DNA from: AP-15 sp035538335
GTDB lineage: Bacteria > Pseudomonadota > Alphaproteobacteria > ATCC43930 > CGMCC-115725
NCBI GenBank assembly: GCA_035538335.1
Contig: DATLKN010000008.1
Location: forward strand, 62,001-126,000
Length of the DNA stretch: 64,000 nt
Reading direction: 5' to 3'
This document shows positions 8,610 to 17,615 of this stretch, in pieces; within the stretch, counting starts at the first letter, position 1, and every line of letters starts with the position of its first letter. Position numbers and translations under genes: made by a program. The notes under the pieces were generated by a model, which ran no database searches, was not told the origin of the DNA, and was given only the letters and a program-made list of their open reading frames with translations.

Positions 8610-9497
8610 ATGAGCTTTCAGTCGCTGATCCTCGACTTGCAGCGCTTCTGGGCGGCGCGCGGCTGCGTCATCCTGCAGCCCTACGACGTCGAGGTCGGCG
8701 CCGGCACCTTTCATCCGGCGACCGCCTTGCGCGCGCTCGGGCCCGAGCCTTGGCGCGCCGCCTATGTGCAACCCTCGCGCCGGCCGACCGACGGCCGCTA
8801 CGGCGAGAACCCGAACCGGCTGCAGCATTATTACCAGCTGCAGGTGATCCTTAAGCCGGCGCCCGCCGACAGCCAGGCGCTGTATCTGGCGAGCCTTTCG
8901 GCGATCGGCATCGACGCGCGGCTGCACGACATCCGCTTTGTCGAGGACGATTGGGAGAGCCCGACGCTCGGCGCCTCCGGTCTCGGTTGGGAAGTCTGGC
9001 TCGACGGCATGGAAGTCAGCCAGTTCACTTATTTCCAGCAGGTCGGCGGCATCGAATGCGACCCCGTCTCGACCGAGTTGACCTACGGGCTGGAGCGGCT
9101 CGCGATGTATGTCGAGGGCGTCGAGAGCGTCTACGATCTCGACTACAACGGCGTCGCAGGGCCGGGCCGCATCACCTACGGCGATGTGTTCAAGCGCAGC
9201 GAGCGCGAGTTCTCGGCCTACAATTTCGAATACGCGGATACCGCCCGGCTCGTCCGTCATTTCGCCGACGCCGAGGCGGAATGCGCCGCGCTCGTCGGCA
9301 AGGGGCTCGCGCTGCCGGGCTACGACCAGTGCCTGAAGGCCAGCCACCTCTTCAACCTGCTCGACGCGCGCGGCGTCGTCAGCGTAACCGAGCGCGCCTC
9401 CTACATCGCGCGCGTTCGCGCTCTCGCCAAATCGTGCTGCGAAGCCTGGCTCGCGGAGCGCTCCCTCTCCCCGCATGCGGGGAGAGGGCCAGGGTAA
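8610..9497 (+). CDS. glyQ: Glycyl-tRNA synthetase alpha subunit
   Basis: The 295-residue catalytic alpha subunit of the bacterial alpha2beta2 glycyl-tRNA synthetase, which activates glycine and charges tRNA-Gly. The whole length is recognisable: SFQSLILDLQRFWAARGC at the start, then QPYDVEVGAGTFHPATALRA, PSRRPTDGRYGENPNR, and FTYFQQVGGIECDPVSTELT, which form the class II active site. The last dozen residues (SLSPHAGRGPG) are not typical: they and the stop codon come from a palindromic repeat that has replaced the native 3' end. glyS follows 19 bases later. Confidence 0.95.
   Translation: MSFQSLILDLQRFWAARGCVILQPYDVEVGAGTFHPATALRALGPEPWRAAYVQPSRRPTDGRYGENPNRLQHYYQLQVILKPAPADSQALYLASLSAIGIDARLHDIRFVEDDWESPTLGASGLGWEVWLDGMEVSQFTYFQQVGGIECDPVSTELTYGLERLAMYVEGVESVYDLDYNGVAGPGRITYGDVFKRSEREFSAYNFEYADTARLVRHFADAEAECAALVGKGLALPGYDQCLKASHLFNLLDARGVVSVTERASYIARVRALAKSCCEAWLAERSLSPHAGRGPG
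9463..9488. repeat. Palindromic repeat (CCCTCTCCCCGC family) inside the glyQ 3' end
   Basis: A perfect inverted repeat with 12-bp arms (CCCTCTCCCCGC, AT, GCGGGGAGAGGG). Relatives lie at 14649-14700, 22422-22490, 23403-23450, 32213-32258 and 62226-62278. Here it encodes the end of GlyQ. Confidence 0.85.
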
Positions 9498-9516
9498 GGC
9501 GCTTCGGCGCCCGCCC

Positions 9517-11571
9517 ATGAAAACCGGCGAACTCCTGCTCGAACTCCTGTCGGAGGAGATCCCGGCGCGGATGCAGCGCCGCGCGCTCGCCGACCTGAAG
9601 AAGCTGGTCGGCGACAGGCTGGCCGCCGCCGCGATCCCGGCCGCCAGCCTCGATGGCTATGTAACGCCGCGCCGGCTGGCGCTGATCGCGCGCGGGATCC
9701 CCTCTATCCGGCCTCAACAGAGGACGGTGCGCGCCGGACCCCGCGTGGGTGCGCCACAATCAGCTATTGACGGCTTCCTGCGATCGGCCGGTCTGAACTC
9801 AATCGATCAATGCGAAATTCGGGATCTTCCTCGCGGTAAATTCTATGTTGCGGTTATTGTCGAACCTCAGCGGGAAGCGAAAAAACTGCTGTCCCCGATC
9901 ATTGAGGCCGTGATCGCTGAATTTCCGTGGCCGAAATCGATGCGCTTTCCGGCCGCGCCCTTCCGCTGGGTGCGCCCGCTATCTTCGGTCATCTGCCTTT
10001 TCGACGGCGCCGTCGTGCCGCTCGACGTTGGCGCAGTTCCGGTCGGCCGGGCGACGCGCGGCCAACGCTTTCTCGCGCCCGAGGAATTCGAGGTCGCGGA
10101 TGCCGAGGATTATGCGAAGCGGCTCGCGGCGGCAAATGTCGTCCTCGACCTCGACGAGCGCAGGCAGCGGATCGAGGCCGAGCTGGCGCGGCTCTCGGAA
10201 GCCGAGGGGCTGACCTATGCGCCCGACCCTGGCCTTCTCGAAGAAGTCGCCGGCCTCGCCGAATACCCGGTCGTGCTGATGGGTCGCGTCGAGCCCGAAT
10301 TCATGGATTTGCCGCCGGAAGTCTTGGCGACCGCGATGCGGACGCACCAGAAGTATCTCTCCTGCCGCTTTCCGGACGGCAAGCCGGCGCCGCGCTTTCT
10401 CTTCGTCGCCGGCAACCGCGCCCCCGACGGCGGCAAGGCGATCGTCGCCGGCAACGAGCGGGTGTTGCGCGCCCGCCTCGCCGACGCCCGCTTCTTCTGG
10501 GACCAGGACCGCAAGACCCGTCTCGAAGACCGCGTCGCGGCGCTGAAGGGCCGCGTCTACCAAGACAAGCTCGGCAGCGTCCTCGACAAGGTCGAGCGGA
10601 TGGGCTCGATCGTCTATTTCCTCCATACCCGGCCCGATGAGGTGAGGGAGCGGGCGATGCGCGCGGCCCGGCTGTGCAAGGCCGATCTCTCGACGGGCAT
10701 GGTCGGTGAATTTCCTGAATTGCAGGGAACCATGGGGCGTTACTACGCGCTGCACGACGGCGAGGATCCGCGCGTCGCGCAAGCCATTGCCGAGCATTAC
10801 AAGCCGCTCGGGCCGAACGATGGCGTGCCGACCGCGCCGGAAAGCGTCCTCGTTGCGCTCGCCGACAAGATCGATGCGCTCGTCGCATTTTTCGCGATCG
10901 GCGAGAAGCCGACCGGCTCGGGCGATCCCTATGCCTTGCGCCGCGCCGCGCTCGGCATCATCCGCATTATTCTCGAAAACGGTTTGCGCCTGCGTCTCGA
11001 GGAAATCTTCCGCAGCGCCTCTCTGGGGCTCTTCCAGTGCGACGCGGGCGCCGAGCTGCTCGAATTCGTCGTCGATCGCATGAAGGTGCATCTGCGCGAA
11101 GCGGGCGTGCGGCACGACCTGATCGCCGCCGCCTTCGCCCCCTCGGGCGGGCTCGAAGACGATCTCGTGCGGCTCGTCGCGCGGGTGCGGGCGCTCGAAA
11201 CCTTCCTCGCCTCGGATGACGGCGCGAACCTGCTCGCCGCCTATCGCCGCGCCGCCAACATCGTGCGGATCGAGGAGCGCACCGGCGGCTGGGGGCCCGG
11301 CGCCGTCGATCGGAAGCTGCTCAAAGAGCGCGAGGAAATCGCGCTCAATGACAAGCTGCACGCGGTGGAGGCGGCCGTTTTGCTTTACGAGGAGGATTTT
11401 TCCGCGGCGATGAGCGCGTTGGCCATATTACGCCAACCGGTGGACGAATTTTTCGAGCGTGTGACTGTTAATGCCAAGGAGCAGGAATTGCGCGAGAACC
11501 GGCTCCGCCTGTTGTCGGCCATTCGCGCGACGATGAATCGGGTCGCCGATTTCTCCCGGATAGAGGGATGA
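9517..11571 (+). CDS. glyS: Glycyl-tRNA synthetase beta subunit
   Basis: The 684-residue beta subunit, which binds tRNA-Gly and partners GlyQ. The start (MKTGELLLELLSEEIPARM) and the HD-like core are typical, including AMRTHQKYLSCRF and VLRARLADARFFWDQDRK, as is the C-terminal anticodon-binding region (LPVDEFFERVTVNAKE-like, here RQPVDEFFERVTVNAKEQE). I chose the ATG at 9517 because the family begins there and the upstream frame lies in the repeat. It probably forms an operon with glyQ and ppdK (15-base gap). Confidence 0.95.
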   Translation: MKTGELLLELLSEEIPARMQRRALADLKKLVGDRLAAAAIPAASLDGYVTPRRLALIARGIPSIRPQQRTVRAGPRVGAPQSAIDGFLRSAGLNSIDQCEIRDLPRGKFYVAVIVEPQREAKKLLSPIIEAVIAEFPWPKSMRFPAAPFRWVRPLSSVICLFDGAVVPLDVGAVPVGRATRGQRFLAPEEFEVADAEDYAKRLAAANVVLDLDERRQRIEAELARLSEAEGLTYAPDPGLLEEVAGLAEYPVVLMGRVEPEFMDLPPEVLATAMRTHQKYLSCRFPDGKPAPRFLFVAGNRAPDGGKAIVAGNERVLRARLADARFFWDQDRKTRLEDRVAALKGRVYQDKLGSVLDKVERMGSIVYFLHTRPDEVRERAMRAARLCKADLSTGMVGEFPELQGTMGRYYALHDGEDPRVAQAIAEHYKPLGPNDGVPTAPESVLVALADKIDALVAFFAIGEKPTGSGDPYALRRAALGIIRIILENGLRLRLEEIFRSASLGLFQCDAGAELLEFVVDRMKVHLREAGVRHDLIAAAFAPSGGLEDDLVRLVARVRALETFLASDDGANLLAAYRRAANIVRIEERTGGWGPGAVDRKLLKEREEIALNDKLHAVEAAVLLYEEDFSAAMSALAILRQPVDEFFERVTVNAKEQELRENRLRLLSAIRATMNRVADFSRIEG

Positions 11572-11586
11572 GAGGATGAGCGGCGC

Positions 11587-14268
11587 ATGACGAAATGGGT
11601 CTATCGCTTCGGCGCGGGGGCGGCCGAGGGCGGCGCCGAGATGCGCGACCTGTTGGGCGGCAAGGGCGCGGGGCTTGCCGAGATGAGCAGCCTCGGACTT
11701 CCCGTGCCGCCCGGCTTCACGATCACGACAGAGGCCTGCACCTATTTTTACCAGCACGACAAATCCTATCCGCCGGGGCTCGAGGAGGCGGTGGCGAAGG
11801 AGCTGGCCGCGCTCGAGCGGGCGCTGCAGATGCGCTTTGGCGACGCGGAGAACCCGCTGCTCGTCTCGGTGCGCTCGGGGGCGCGCGTATCGATGCCGGG
11901 AATGATGGACACGGTGCTCAATCTCGGGCTCAACGACAAATCGGTCGAGGGGTTGGCGAAGAAGAGTGGCGACCCGCGCTTCGCCTATGACAGCTACCGC
12001 CGCTTCATCCAGATGTACGGGCAGGTCGTGCTCGGCATCGAACATCACCATTTCGAAGAGCTGATCGAGAACCACAAGCTCGACGCCGGCGCGCTGCTCG
12101 ACACCGAGCTGTCGGCAGAGGATTGGCAGGCGATCGTCGCCGGCTTCAATGAGGTCGTCGCGCGCGAGACCGGCAAGCCCTTCCCGCAGGATCCGCAGCA
12201 GCAATTATGGGGCGCGATCGCCGCCGTCTTCGGCTCGTGGATGAACCCGCGCGCCATCACCTACCGGCGCCTCCACGACATCCCGGCCGATTGGGGCACC
12301 GCGGTCAACGTGCAGGCGATGGTCTTCGGCAACATGGGCGAGGATTGCGCGACCGGCGTCGCTTTCACCCGCGATCCCTCGACCGGCTTGAACCGGTTCT
12401 ACGGCGAATATCTCGTCAACGCGCAGGGCGAGGACGTTGTCGCCGGCCTGCGCACGCCGCAGCACCTGACGATCGCCGGCAAGGAGGCGAACCAGTCGAA
12501 GCTGCCGGCGATGGAAGAGGCGATGTCGGAGGTGTTCGCCGAGTTGAACCGAGTGCGCCACGTCCTCGAAGACCATTACCGCGACATGCAGGACATCGAG
12601 TTCACGGTGCAGCGCGGCAAGTTGTGGATGCTGCAGACGCGCTCGGGCAAGCGCACTGCGCAGGCCGCCTTGAAGATCGCCGTCGATCTCGTCGCCGAGG
12701 GCCGCATCGGCCGCGAGGAGGCGATCCGCCGCATCGAGCCGAATTCTTTGGACCAGCTGTTGCATCGCCGGCTCGACCCGAAAGCGAGCGCCGCCGTGCT
12801 GGCGCGCGGCCTGCCGGCCTCGCCCGGGGCCGCCTCCGGCAAGATCGCGCTTTCGGCCGAGGAGGCGGAGGCGCTCGCCGGGCATGGCGAGGCGGTCATC
12901 CTCGTGCGCATCGAGACGAGCCCCGAGGACATCCACGGCATGCACGCCGCCGCCGGCATCCTGACGACGCGCGGCGGCATGACGAGCCATGCCGCCGTCG
13001 TGGCGCGCGGCATGGGCCGGCCCTGCGTCGCCGGCGCCGGCGATATCCGCGTCGATTACGAGGCGCGCACGATCTCGGTGCGCAACACCGTTCTGAAAGC
13101 AGGCGAGGTGATCACGATCAACGGCTCGACCGGCGAGGTGATCGCCGGCGCGGTTCCGACGATCGAACCCGAGCTGTCGGGCGATTTCGCGACCCTGATG
13201 GGTTGGGCGAACGAGGCGCGCCGCATGAAGGTGCGCGCCAATGCCGAGACCCCGCTCGACGCCGAGACGGCGCGCCGCTTCGGCGCCGAGGGCATCGGCC
13301 TGTCGCGCACCGAGCACATGTTCTTCGAAAGCGACCGCGTCGGCGCGATGCGCGAGATGATCATGGCCGAGGCCGAGGCCGGCCGGCGCGCAGCGCTCGC
13401 AAAGCTCTTGCCGATGCAGCGCGCCGATTTCATCGAGATCTTCCGCATCATGCGGGGCTTGCCGGTGACCATCCGGCTGCTCGACCCGCCGCTTCACGAA
13501 TTCCTCCCGAAAACCGAGGAGGAGTTCGCCGAGATGGCGAGGGTGACGAAGACGCCCGTCTCGCAGATCCGCCACCGCGCCGCCGAACTGCACGAGGCGA
13601 ATCCGATGCTCGGCCACCGCGGCTGCCGGCTCGGCATCAGCTATCCGGAAATCTACGAGATGCAGGTCCGCGCGATCTTCGAGGCGGCCGCCGCGGTGAT
13701 GCGCGAGAAAGGCGTCGCGGTCGAGCCGGAGATCATGCTGCCGCTGATCGCGACGAAACGCGAGTTCGACATCTTGAAGGAGTTGGTCGACCGCATAGGT
13801 GAGGAGGTGATGAAGAAGGCCGGCGTCGAGATCCCCTATCTCGTCGGCACCATGATCGAGCTGCCGCGCGCCGCGCTGCGCGCCGGCGAGATCGCCGAGA
13901 GCGCGCAGTTCTTCAGCTTCGGCACCAACGATTTGACGCAGACGGTCTTCGGCCTCTCGCGCGACGACGCGGCGAGCTTTGTCGGCGCCTATCAGAAGCT
14001 CGGGATCTTCGAGCACGACCCGTTCGTCACGCTCGACACTGCGGGGGTCGGCGAATTGGTCAAGATTGCCGCGGAGCGTGGCCGCGCCGCGCGCCCCCAA
14101 TTGAAGCTCGGGATCTGCGGCGAGCACGGCGGCGACCCGGCCTCGATCCGCTTCTGCGAGGCGGTCGGGCTCGATTATGTCTCGTGCTCGCCCTATCGGG
14201 TGCCGATCGCCTGCCTCGCCGCGGCGCAGGCGGCGCTCGCCGGCGAGACCGGCTCGGGGACGGGGTGA
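11587..14268 (+). CDS. ppdK: Pyruvate, phosphate dikinase
   Basis: An 893-residue PPDK, the usual length. It interconverts pyruvate, ATP and phosphate with PEP, AMP and PPi. The order is an ATP-grasp nucleotide domain from the N-terminus, the phosphohistidine swivelling domain with GGMTSHAAVVARGMGRPC (catalytic H468), and the C-terminal PEP/pyruvate TIM barrel ending with GICGEHGGDP (C844, the acid/base cysteine). The FGTNDLTQ motif is also present. The position after glyS is common in alphaproteobacteria. The stop codon overlaps the GTG of the next gene. Confidence 0.95.
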   Translation: MTKWVYRFGAGAAEGGAEMRDLLGGKGAGLAEMSSLGLPVPPGFTITTEACTYFYQHDKSYPPGLEEAVAKELAALERALQMRFGDAENPLLVSVRSGARVSMPGMMDTVLNLGLNDKSVEGLAKKSGDPRFAYDSYRRFIQMYGQVVLGIEHHHFEELIENHKLDAGALLDTELSAEDWQAIVAGFNEVVARETGKPFPQDPQQQLWGAIAAVFGSWMNPRAITYRRLHDIPADWGTAVNVQAMVFGNMGEDCATGVAFTRDPSTGLNRFYGEYLVNAQGEDVVAGLRTPQHLTIAGKEANQSKLPAMEEAMSEVFAELNRVRHVLEDHYRDMQDIEFTVQRGKLWMLQTRSGKRTAQAALKIAVDLVAEGRIGREEAIRRIEPNSLDQLLHRRLDPKASAAVLARGLPASPGAASGKIALSAEEAEALAGHGEAVILVRIETSPEDIHGMHAAAGILTTRGGMTSHAAVVARGMGRPCVAGAGDIRVDYEARTISVRNTVLKAGEVITINGSTGEVIAGAVPTIEPELSGDFATLMGWANEARRMKVRANAETPLDAETARRFGAEGIGLSRTEHMFFESDRVGAMREMIMAEAEAGRRAALAKLLPMQRADFIEIFRIMRGLPVTIRLLDPPLHEFLPKTEEEFAEMARVTKTPVSQIRHRAAELHEANPMLGHRGCRLGISYPEIYEMQVRAIFEAAAAVMREKGVAVEPEIMLPLIATKREFDILKELVDRIGEEVMKKAGVEIPYLVGTMIELPRAALRAGEIAESAQFFSFGTNDLTQTVFGLSRDDAASFVGAYQKLGIFEHDPFVTLDTAGVGELVKIAAERGRAARPQLKLGICGEHGGDPASIRFCEAVGLDYVSCSPYRVPIACLAAAQAALAGETGSGTG

Positions 14269-14645
14269 GGGCGGCCGCCGCGGCCTTTCTCCTCGTCGCG
14301 GCGGGCCATGCGGGGCACGCCCCGAGTACGTTCGTCCCGGCGCCGGCTCCGGTATTCCAGCCCGCGATGCCGGCGCCGTTGCCGCCGCCGACCAGTCCGG
14401 GCCCCGGCCCGGCAATGCCGTCGAGCGGCATCTCGCCGCTGCTCCTCGGGCCTGGCGCCGAACCGGCCGGGCCCTCCGCCCCGGGCGTTCCCGCGCCGAT
14501 CGACCAGCAGAAGCTGCAATCCTACCGCAACGATCTGCAGGACCAGCAGTGGTCCCTCGACCGGGCCGGCGTCAGCCCGGCCGACCCGCGCTACCGCGAC
14601 ATCCAGCAGCGGCTGCTGCAGCTCGACAATCCCGGCTCGCCGTAA
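14265..14645 (+). CDS. Small secreted Pro/Ala-rich protein
   Basis: A 126-residue protein with a signal peptide (VRAAAAAFLLVAAGHAGHA), a proline-rich low-complexity middle, and a short helical C-terminal segment DQQKLQSYRNDLQDQQWSLD near residues 79-98. The GTG start overlaps the ppdK stop as GTGA, which suggests translational coupling. I do not recognise a family; the tail may be a coiled-coil or binding motif. Confidence 0.6.
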   Translation: MRAAAAAFLLVAAGHAGHAPSTFVPAPAPVFQPAMPAPLPPPTSPGPGPAMPSSGISPLLLGPGAEPAGPSAPGVPAPIDQQKLQSYRNDLQDQQWSLDRAGVSPADPRYRDIQQRLLQLDNPGSP

Positions 14646-14648
14646 GCG

Positions 14649-14700
14649 CCCCTCACCCCGCCCCTCTCCTCGCGCGCGGGGAGAGGGGCGGGGTGAGGGG
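14649..14700. repeat. Long palindromic repeat, possible bidirectional terminator
   Basis: A 52-base inverted repeat with about 21 bp per arm (CCCCTCACCCCGCCCCTCTC and its complement around a TCGCGCGC loop region). It is the longest member of the family also seen at 9463 and 22422. It lies between convergent genes, so it could stop transcription in both directions, but it has no T-run. Confidence 0.8.
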
Positions 14701-14728
14701 CAAACGGCGAGCGCCTGTGTTGATGACC

Positions 14729-15631
14729 TCAAGGGGTTGCGGCTTCTTCGGATTCCGGAAGCCGCATCCAGTCGGGTACTTGCGGGGTAAGACGCGCCTC
14801 GCCGCAGTCGAGCGGCCGGCCGGCGCGCACCGCCTCGAGCCGCAAGAGCGCCAGCCCCGTTCCCTCCCGGCTCGACCGCATCTCGCCGGCCTCGCGCCCG
14901 TCGAGCGTGACGAGCGTGCCCGGCGCCGGCGCGGCGCCCTCGATCGCGACCGGCATCAGGCGCCGCTTCACGAGGCCGCGATATTTCGTGCGCGCGGTCA
15001 GCTCCTGCCCGACATAGCAGCCCTTTTGCCAATCGACGCCGTGCAGCTCGTCGAAGCCGGCTTCGAGCAGGATCGACTTGTCGACCGCGAGATCGCGGCT
15101 GCCGTCGGCGACACCGAGGGAAAGGCGCAGCCGGTCGTATTCGGCGGGGTCGGCCTCGGATATCCCTATCCCGGCTGATGCCGCGCCCGCTTCGGCGCGC
15201 GGCAAGATGACGCGCATGCCCAGTCGGGCAAGCCGCGGATCGACGTAGATCCTGCCGCCGCCGAACTCTCGCGCGGCGCCCGGCTCGGGGGTCAAGCCGG
15301 GCGCCGGCGGTCCGAGCACCGCCGCCACGGCGAGCTGCGGCATCTCGTCGAGCGCCACCCTGGCGCGCAGCCGGTAGATCGACAGCCGGCGCTTCAGGTC
15401 GGCGAGGCGCGCCGCTTCGGCGTCGAGCCAGATCGCCTCGCCGGCTGCGACCATGAAGAAATCGTGGAGGTACTTGCCCTGCGCCGTCAGCAGCGCCGCA
15501 TGAAGCGCGCGCTCGGGCCCGAGCTTCTCGACGTCGTTCGTGACGAGGCCTTGCAGAAACGCCAGGCGATCCGGCCCCGACACCGCGAGGACCGCCCGCT
15601 CGTCGAGCAGAACGAAGCTTTCTCTCGCCAT
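14729..15631 (-). CDS. ygfZ: YgfZ/GcvT-domain Fe-S cluster assembly or repair protein
   Basis: A 300-residue folate-binding protein of the YgfZ family. The diagnostic motif KGCYVGQELTAR (K-G-C-Y-x-G-Q-E) is present about two thirds of the way along. The N-terminal GcvT fold has VSGPDRLAFLQGLVTNDV. YgfZ helps maintain certain Fe-S enzymes, such as MiaB, in a tetrahydrofolate-dependent way. The ATG at 15631 (MARESFVLLDER) fits the family start better than the longer frame. Convergent with the secreted protein and divergent from the GT9 gene. Confidence 0.88.
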   Translation of the reverse strand: MARESFVLLDERAVLAVSGPDRLAFLQGLVTNDVEKLGPERALHAALLTAQGKYLHDFFMVAAGEAIWLDAEAARLADLKRRLSIYRLRARVALDEMPQLAVAAVLGPPAPGLTPEPGAAREFGGGRIYVDPRLARLGMRVILPRAEAGAASAGIGISEADPAEYDRLRLSLGVADGSRDLAVDKSILLEAGFDELHGVDWQKGCYVGQELTARTKYRGLVKRRLMPVAIEGAAPAPGTLVTLDGREAGEMRSSREGTGLALLRLEAVRAGRPLDCGEARLTPQVPDWMRLPESEEAATP

Positions 15632-15732
15632 CCGCCGATCTTCGTAATAGGGGAAGCGGGGAGTAGAGTTAAGATCGGCCCAGCGCTTTGGCAAGCGAGG
15701 GCGAGAGGCTGGGAGTAGTCCCTATCGACCCG

Positions 15733-16692
15733 ATGCGCATTCTGTTCGTGACCGCGACGCGGATCGGCGACACCGTTTTGTCGACGGGGCTGCTCTCGCA
15801 TCTCCTCGTGCGCCATCCCGGCGCGCGGCCGACGATCGCCGCCGGGCCGGCCGCGGCGCCGCTCTTCGAGGCGGTGCCCGGGCTCGAGCGGCTGATTGTC
15901 GTAGAGAAGCGACGAGCGGCGCTGCACTGGTTCGAGCTTTACGCCGCGGTCGCCGGGCGCCGCTGGGATCTCGTCGTCGATCTGCGCGGCTCGGCGCTCG
16001 CCTGGGCATTGTGGGCGCGCCAACGCAAGGTGACGGCGAAGGGCGACCCGCGCGAGCACCGGGTGCGCCAGCTCGGCCGGCTCTTCGATCTCGACCCGCC
16101 GCCGGCGCCGAAATTGTGGACGGCGCCGCGGCACGAGGCGGCTGCCCTCGCGCTCGTTCCGGCCGGGCGCCCGTTCCTTGCGATCGGCCCCGCCGCCAAC
16201 TGGCGAGGCAAGGAATGGCGCGCCGAGCGGTTCGCCGAACTGGCGCGGCGGCTGACCGGGCGGGCAGGGCCGCTCGCCGGGATGCGCGTCGTCGTCATGG
16301 CGGCCGGGCAGGAGCGCGCGCAAGCGGCGCCGCTGCTCGCCGCGCTGCCCGAGGGTCGCGCGCTCGACCTCGTCGGCAAGACCGATCTCTTGACGGCAGC
16401 GGCGGTGGTGCGGCGGGCCGCGCTCTTTATCGGCAACGACACCGGGCTCATGCACATCGCCGCCGCGACCGGCGCGCCGACCCTCGGCCTCTTCGGCCCG
16501 AGCCCCTCCGAGCAATACGCGCCCTGGGGGCCCAATGCCGATATCGTGCGCTCTTCCGAGCCACGCGAATCTCTGTTCCCGCCCGGTTTCGACCACCGCA
16601 CGACCGGCACGCTGATGGACGGCCTGACGGTCGATGCCGCGGAGGCCGCGGCCTATCGTCTATGGGAGCGGGTCCAGGGAGCCGCCGCATGA
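15733..16692 (+). CDS. Glycosyltransferase family 9 (LPS heptosyltransferase-like)
   Basis: A 319-residue GT9 enzyme. The N-terminal Rossmann half begins MRILFVTATRIGDTVLSTGLL. The C-terminal half has the GPAANWRGKEW nucleotide-sugar loop and the signature LFIGNDTGLMHIAAATGAPTLGLFGPS. GT9 enzymes transfer ADP-heptose to the LPS inner core. The stop overlaps the next gene as ATGA, the first of a chain of couplings through four surface-glycan genes. Whether the donor is heptose or another sugar cannot be decided from the sequence. Confidence 0.85.
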   Translation: MRILFVTATRIGDTVLSTGLLSHLLVRHPGARPTIAAGPAAAPLFEAVPGLERLIVVEKRRAALHWFELYAAVAGRRWDLVVDLRGSALAWALWARQRKVTAKGDPREHRVRQLGRLFDLDPPPAPKLWTAPRHEAAALALVPAGRPFLAIGPAANWRGKEWRAERFAELARRLTGRAGPLAGMRVVVMAAGQERAQAAPLLAALPEGRALDLVGKTDLLTAAAVVRRAALFIGNDTGLMHIAAATGAPTLGLFGPSPSEQYAPWGPNADIVRSSEPRESLFPPGFDHRTTGTLMDGLTVDAAEAAAYRLWERVQGAAA

Positions 16693-17600
16693 GCAAGGCC
16701 GCCGGCGTGCCGCTGCTCTCCGCTCTCGTGGCCGCGCATGACGAAGAGCGCCAGCTGAGAGAGTGCCTCGAATGCCTTTCCTTTGCCGACGAGATCGTCG
16801 TCGTTCTCGACCGCTGCACCGACCGCTCGCGCGAGATCGCGCTGGAATACGGCGCTCGCCTTGTCGAGGGCGCCTGGGAGCGCGAAGGGCCGCGCCGGCA
16901 TGCCGGGATCGAGGCCTGCCGCGGCGCCTGGATCCTCGAAGTCGATGCCGACGAGCGCGTGCCGCCTGAGCTGACGGCCGAGATCCGCCGCACAGTGTCG
17001 GCCTCCGCCGCCGACTGGCACCTGGTGCCGGTCGACAATTACATCGGCGCACGGCTGGTGCGCTGGGGCTGGGGCGCCTCGTTCGGCCGCTCGGCGCATG
17101 CCGCGCTCTACCGCAAGGGGAAAAAACACTGGGCCAACGAGCGCGTCCACCCGGCGGTGACCTTGTCCGGGAATGAGGGGGCGCGGCTCAAGGCGCGCCT
17201 CGTCCATTACGTCGATCGCGACATCTCCGACATGCTGCGCCGGCTCGACCGCTACACCAGCGCGCGGGCGCAAGATCTGCGCGACAGCGGGCAGATCGGC
17301 AGCTACGGCCGCAATCTGCGCCGCATCCCGTCGCGCTTCTGGAAATGCTATGTCGGCCGCAAGGGCTATCGCGAAGGGCCCTACGGATTTCTGATCGCGC
17401 TGTGCGCGGCGCTTTACCCGATCCTTTCCTATCTGAAGGCGCGGCTCGAGCCGGCGCCGGAATCTCCTGGCCCTGCGTGTTTCGAGACGCGCCCTGCGGG
17501 CGCTCCGCAACATGAGGAACCTGGTTATGACAGTCCGCATCCTGAAGCGACTCGCGCAGCGAGGCCTCGAAGGACGCATAGCGCCGATCCGGCGAGATAA
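16689..17600 (+). CDS. Glycosyltransferase family 2 (LPS core, WaaE/KdtX-like)
   Basis: A 303-residue GT-A-fold transferase. LSALVAAHDEERQLRECLE opens the nucleotide-sugar domain, the EVDADERVPPEL motif supplies the DxD metal site, and the later HVNERVHP-like WANERVHPAV and the C-terminal YRKGYREGPYGFLIALCAAL hydrophobic helix are typical of the WaaE/LgtF group that adds a glucose to heptose I. About the last 45 residues do not belong to the family: they are translated from a palindromic repeat (17538-17577 and flanks). Coupled to the GT9 gene by a 4-bp overlap. Confidence 0.85.
   Translation: MSKAAGVPLLSALVAAHDEERQLRECLECLSFADEIVVVLDRCTDRSREIALEYGARLVEGAWEREGPRRHAGIEACRGAWILEVDADERVPPELTAEIRRTVSASAADWHLVPVDNYIGARLVRWGWGASFGRSAHAALYRKGKKHWANERVHPAVTLSGNEGARLKARLVHYVDRDISDMLRRLDRYTSARAQDLRDSGQIGSYGRNLRRIPSRFWKCYVGRKGYREGPYGFLIALCAALYPILSYLKARLEPAPESPGPACFETRPAGAPQHEEPGYDSPHPEATRAARPRRTHSADPAR
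17538..17577. repeat. Palindromic repeat (CCTCGAAGGACGC family) in the GT2 3' end
   Basis: A 40-base element starting CATCCTGA and ending CCTCGAAGGACGC. The reverse complement of 58390-58429 matches it at about 37 of 40 positions. It lies within the reading frame of the GT2 gene. Confidence 0.8.
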
Positions 17601-17615
17601 GCGGAAACCGGCCTG

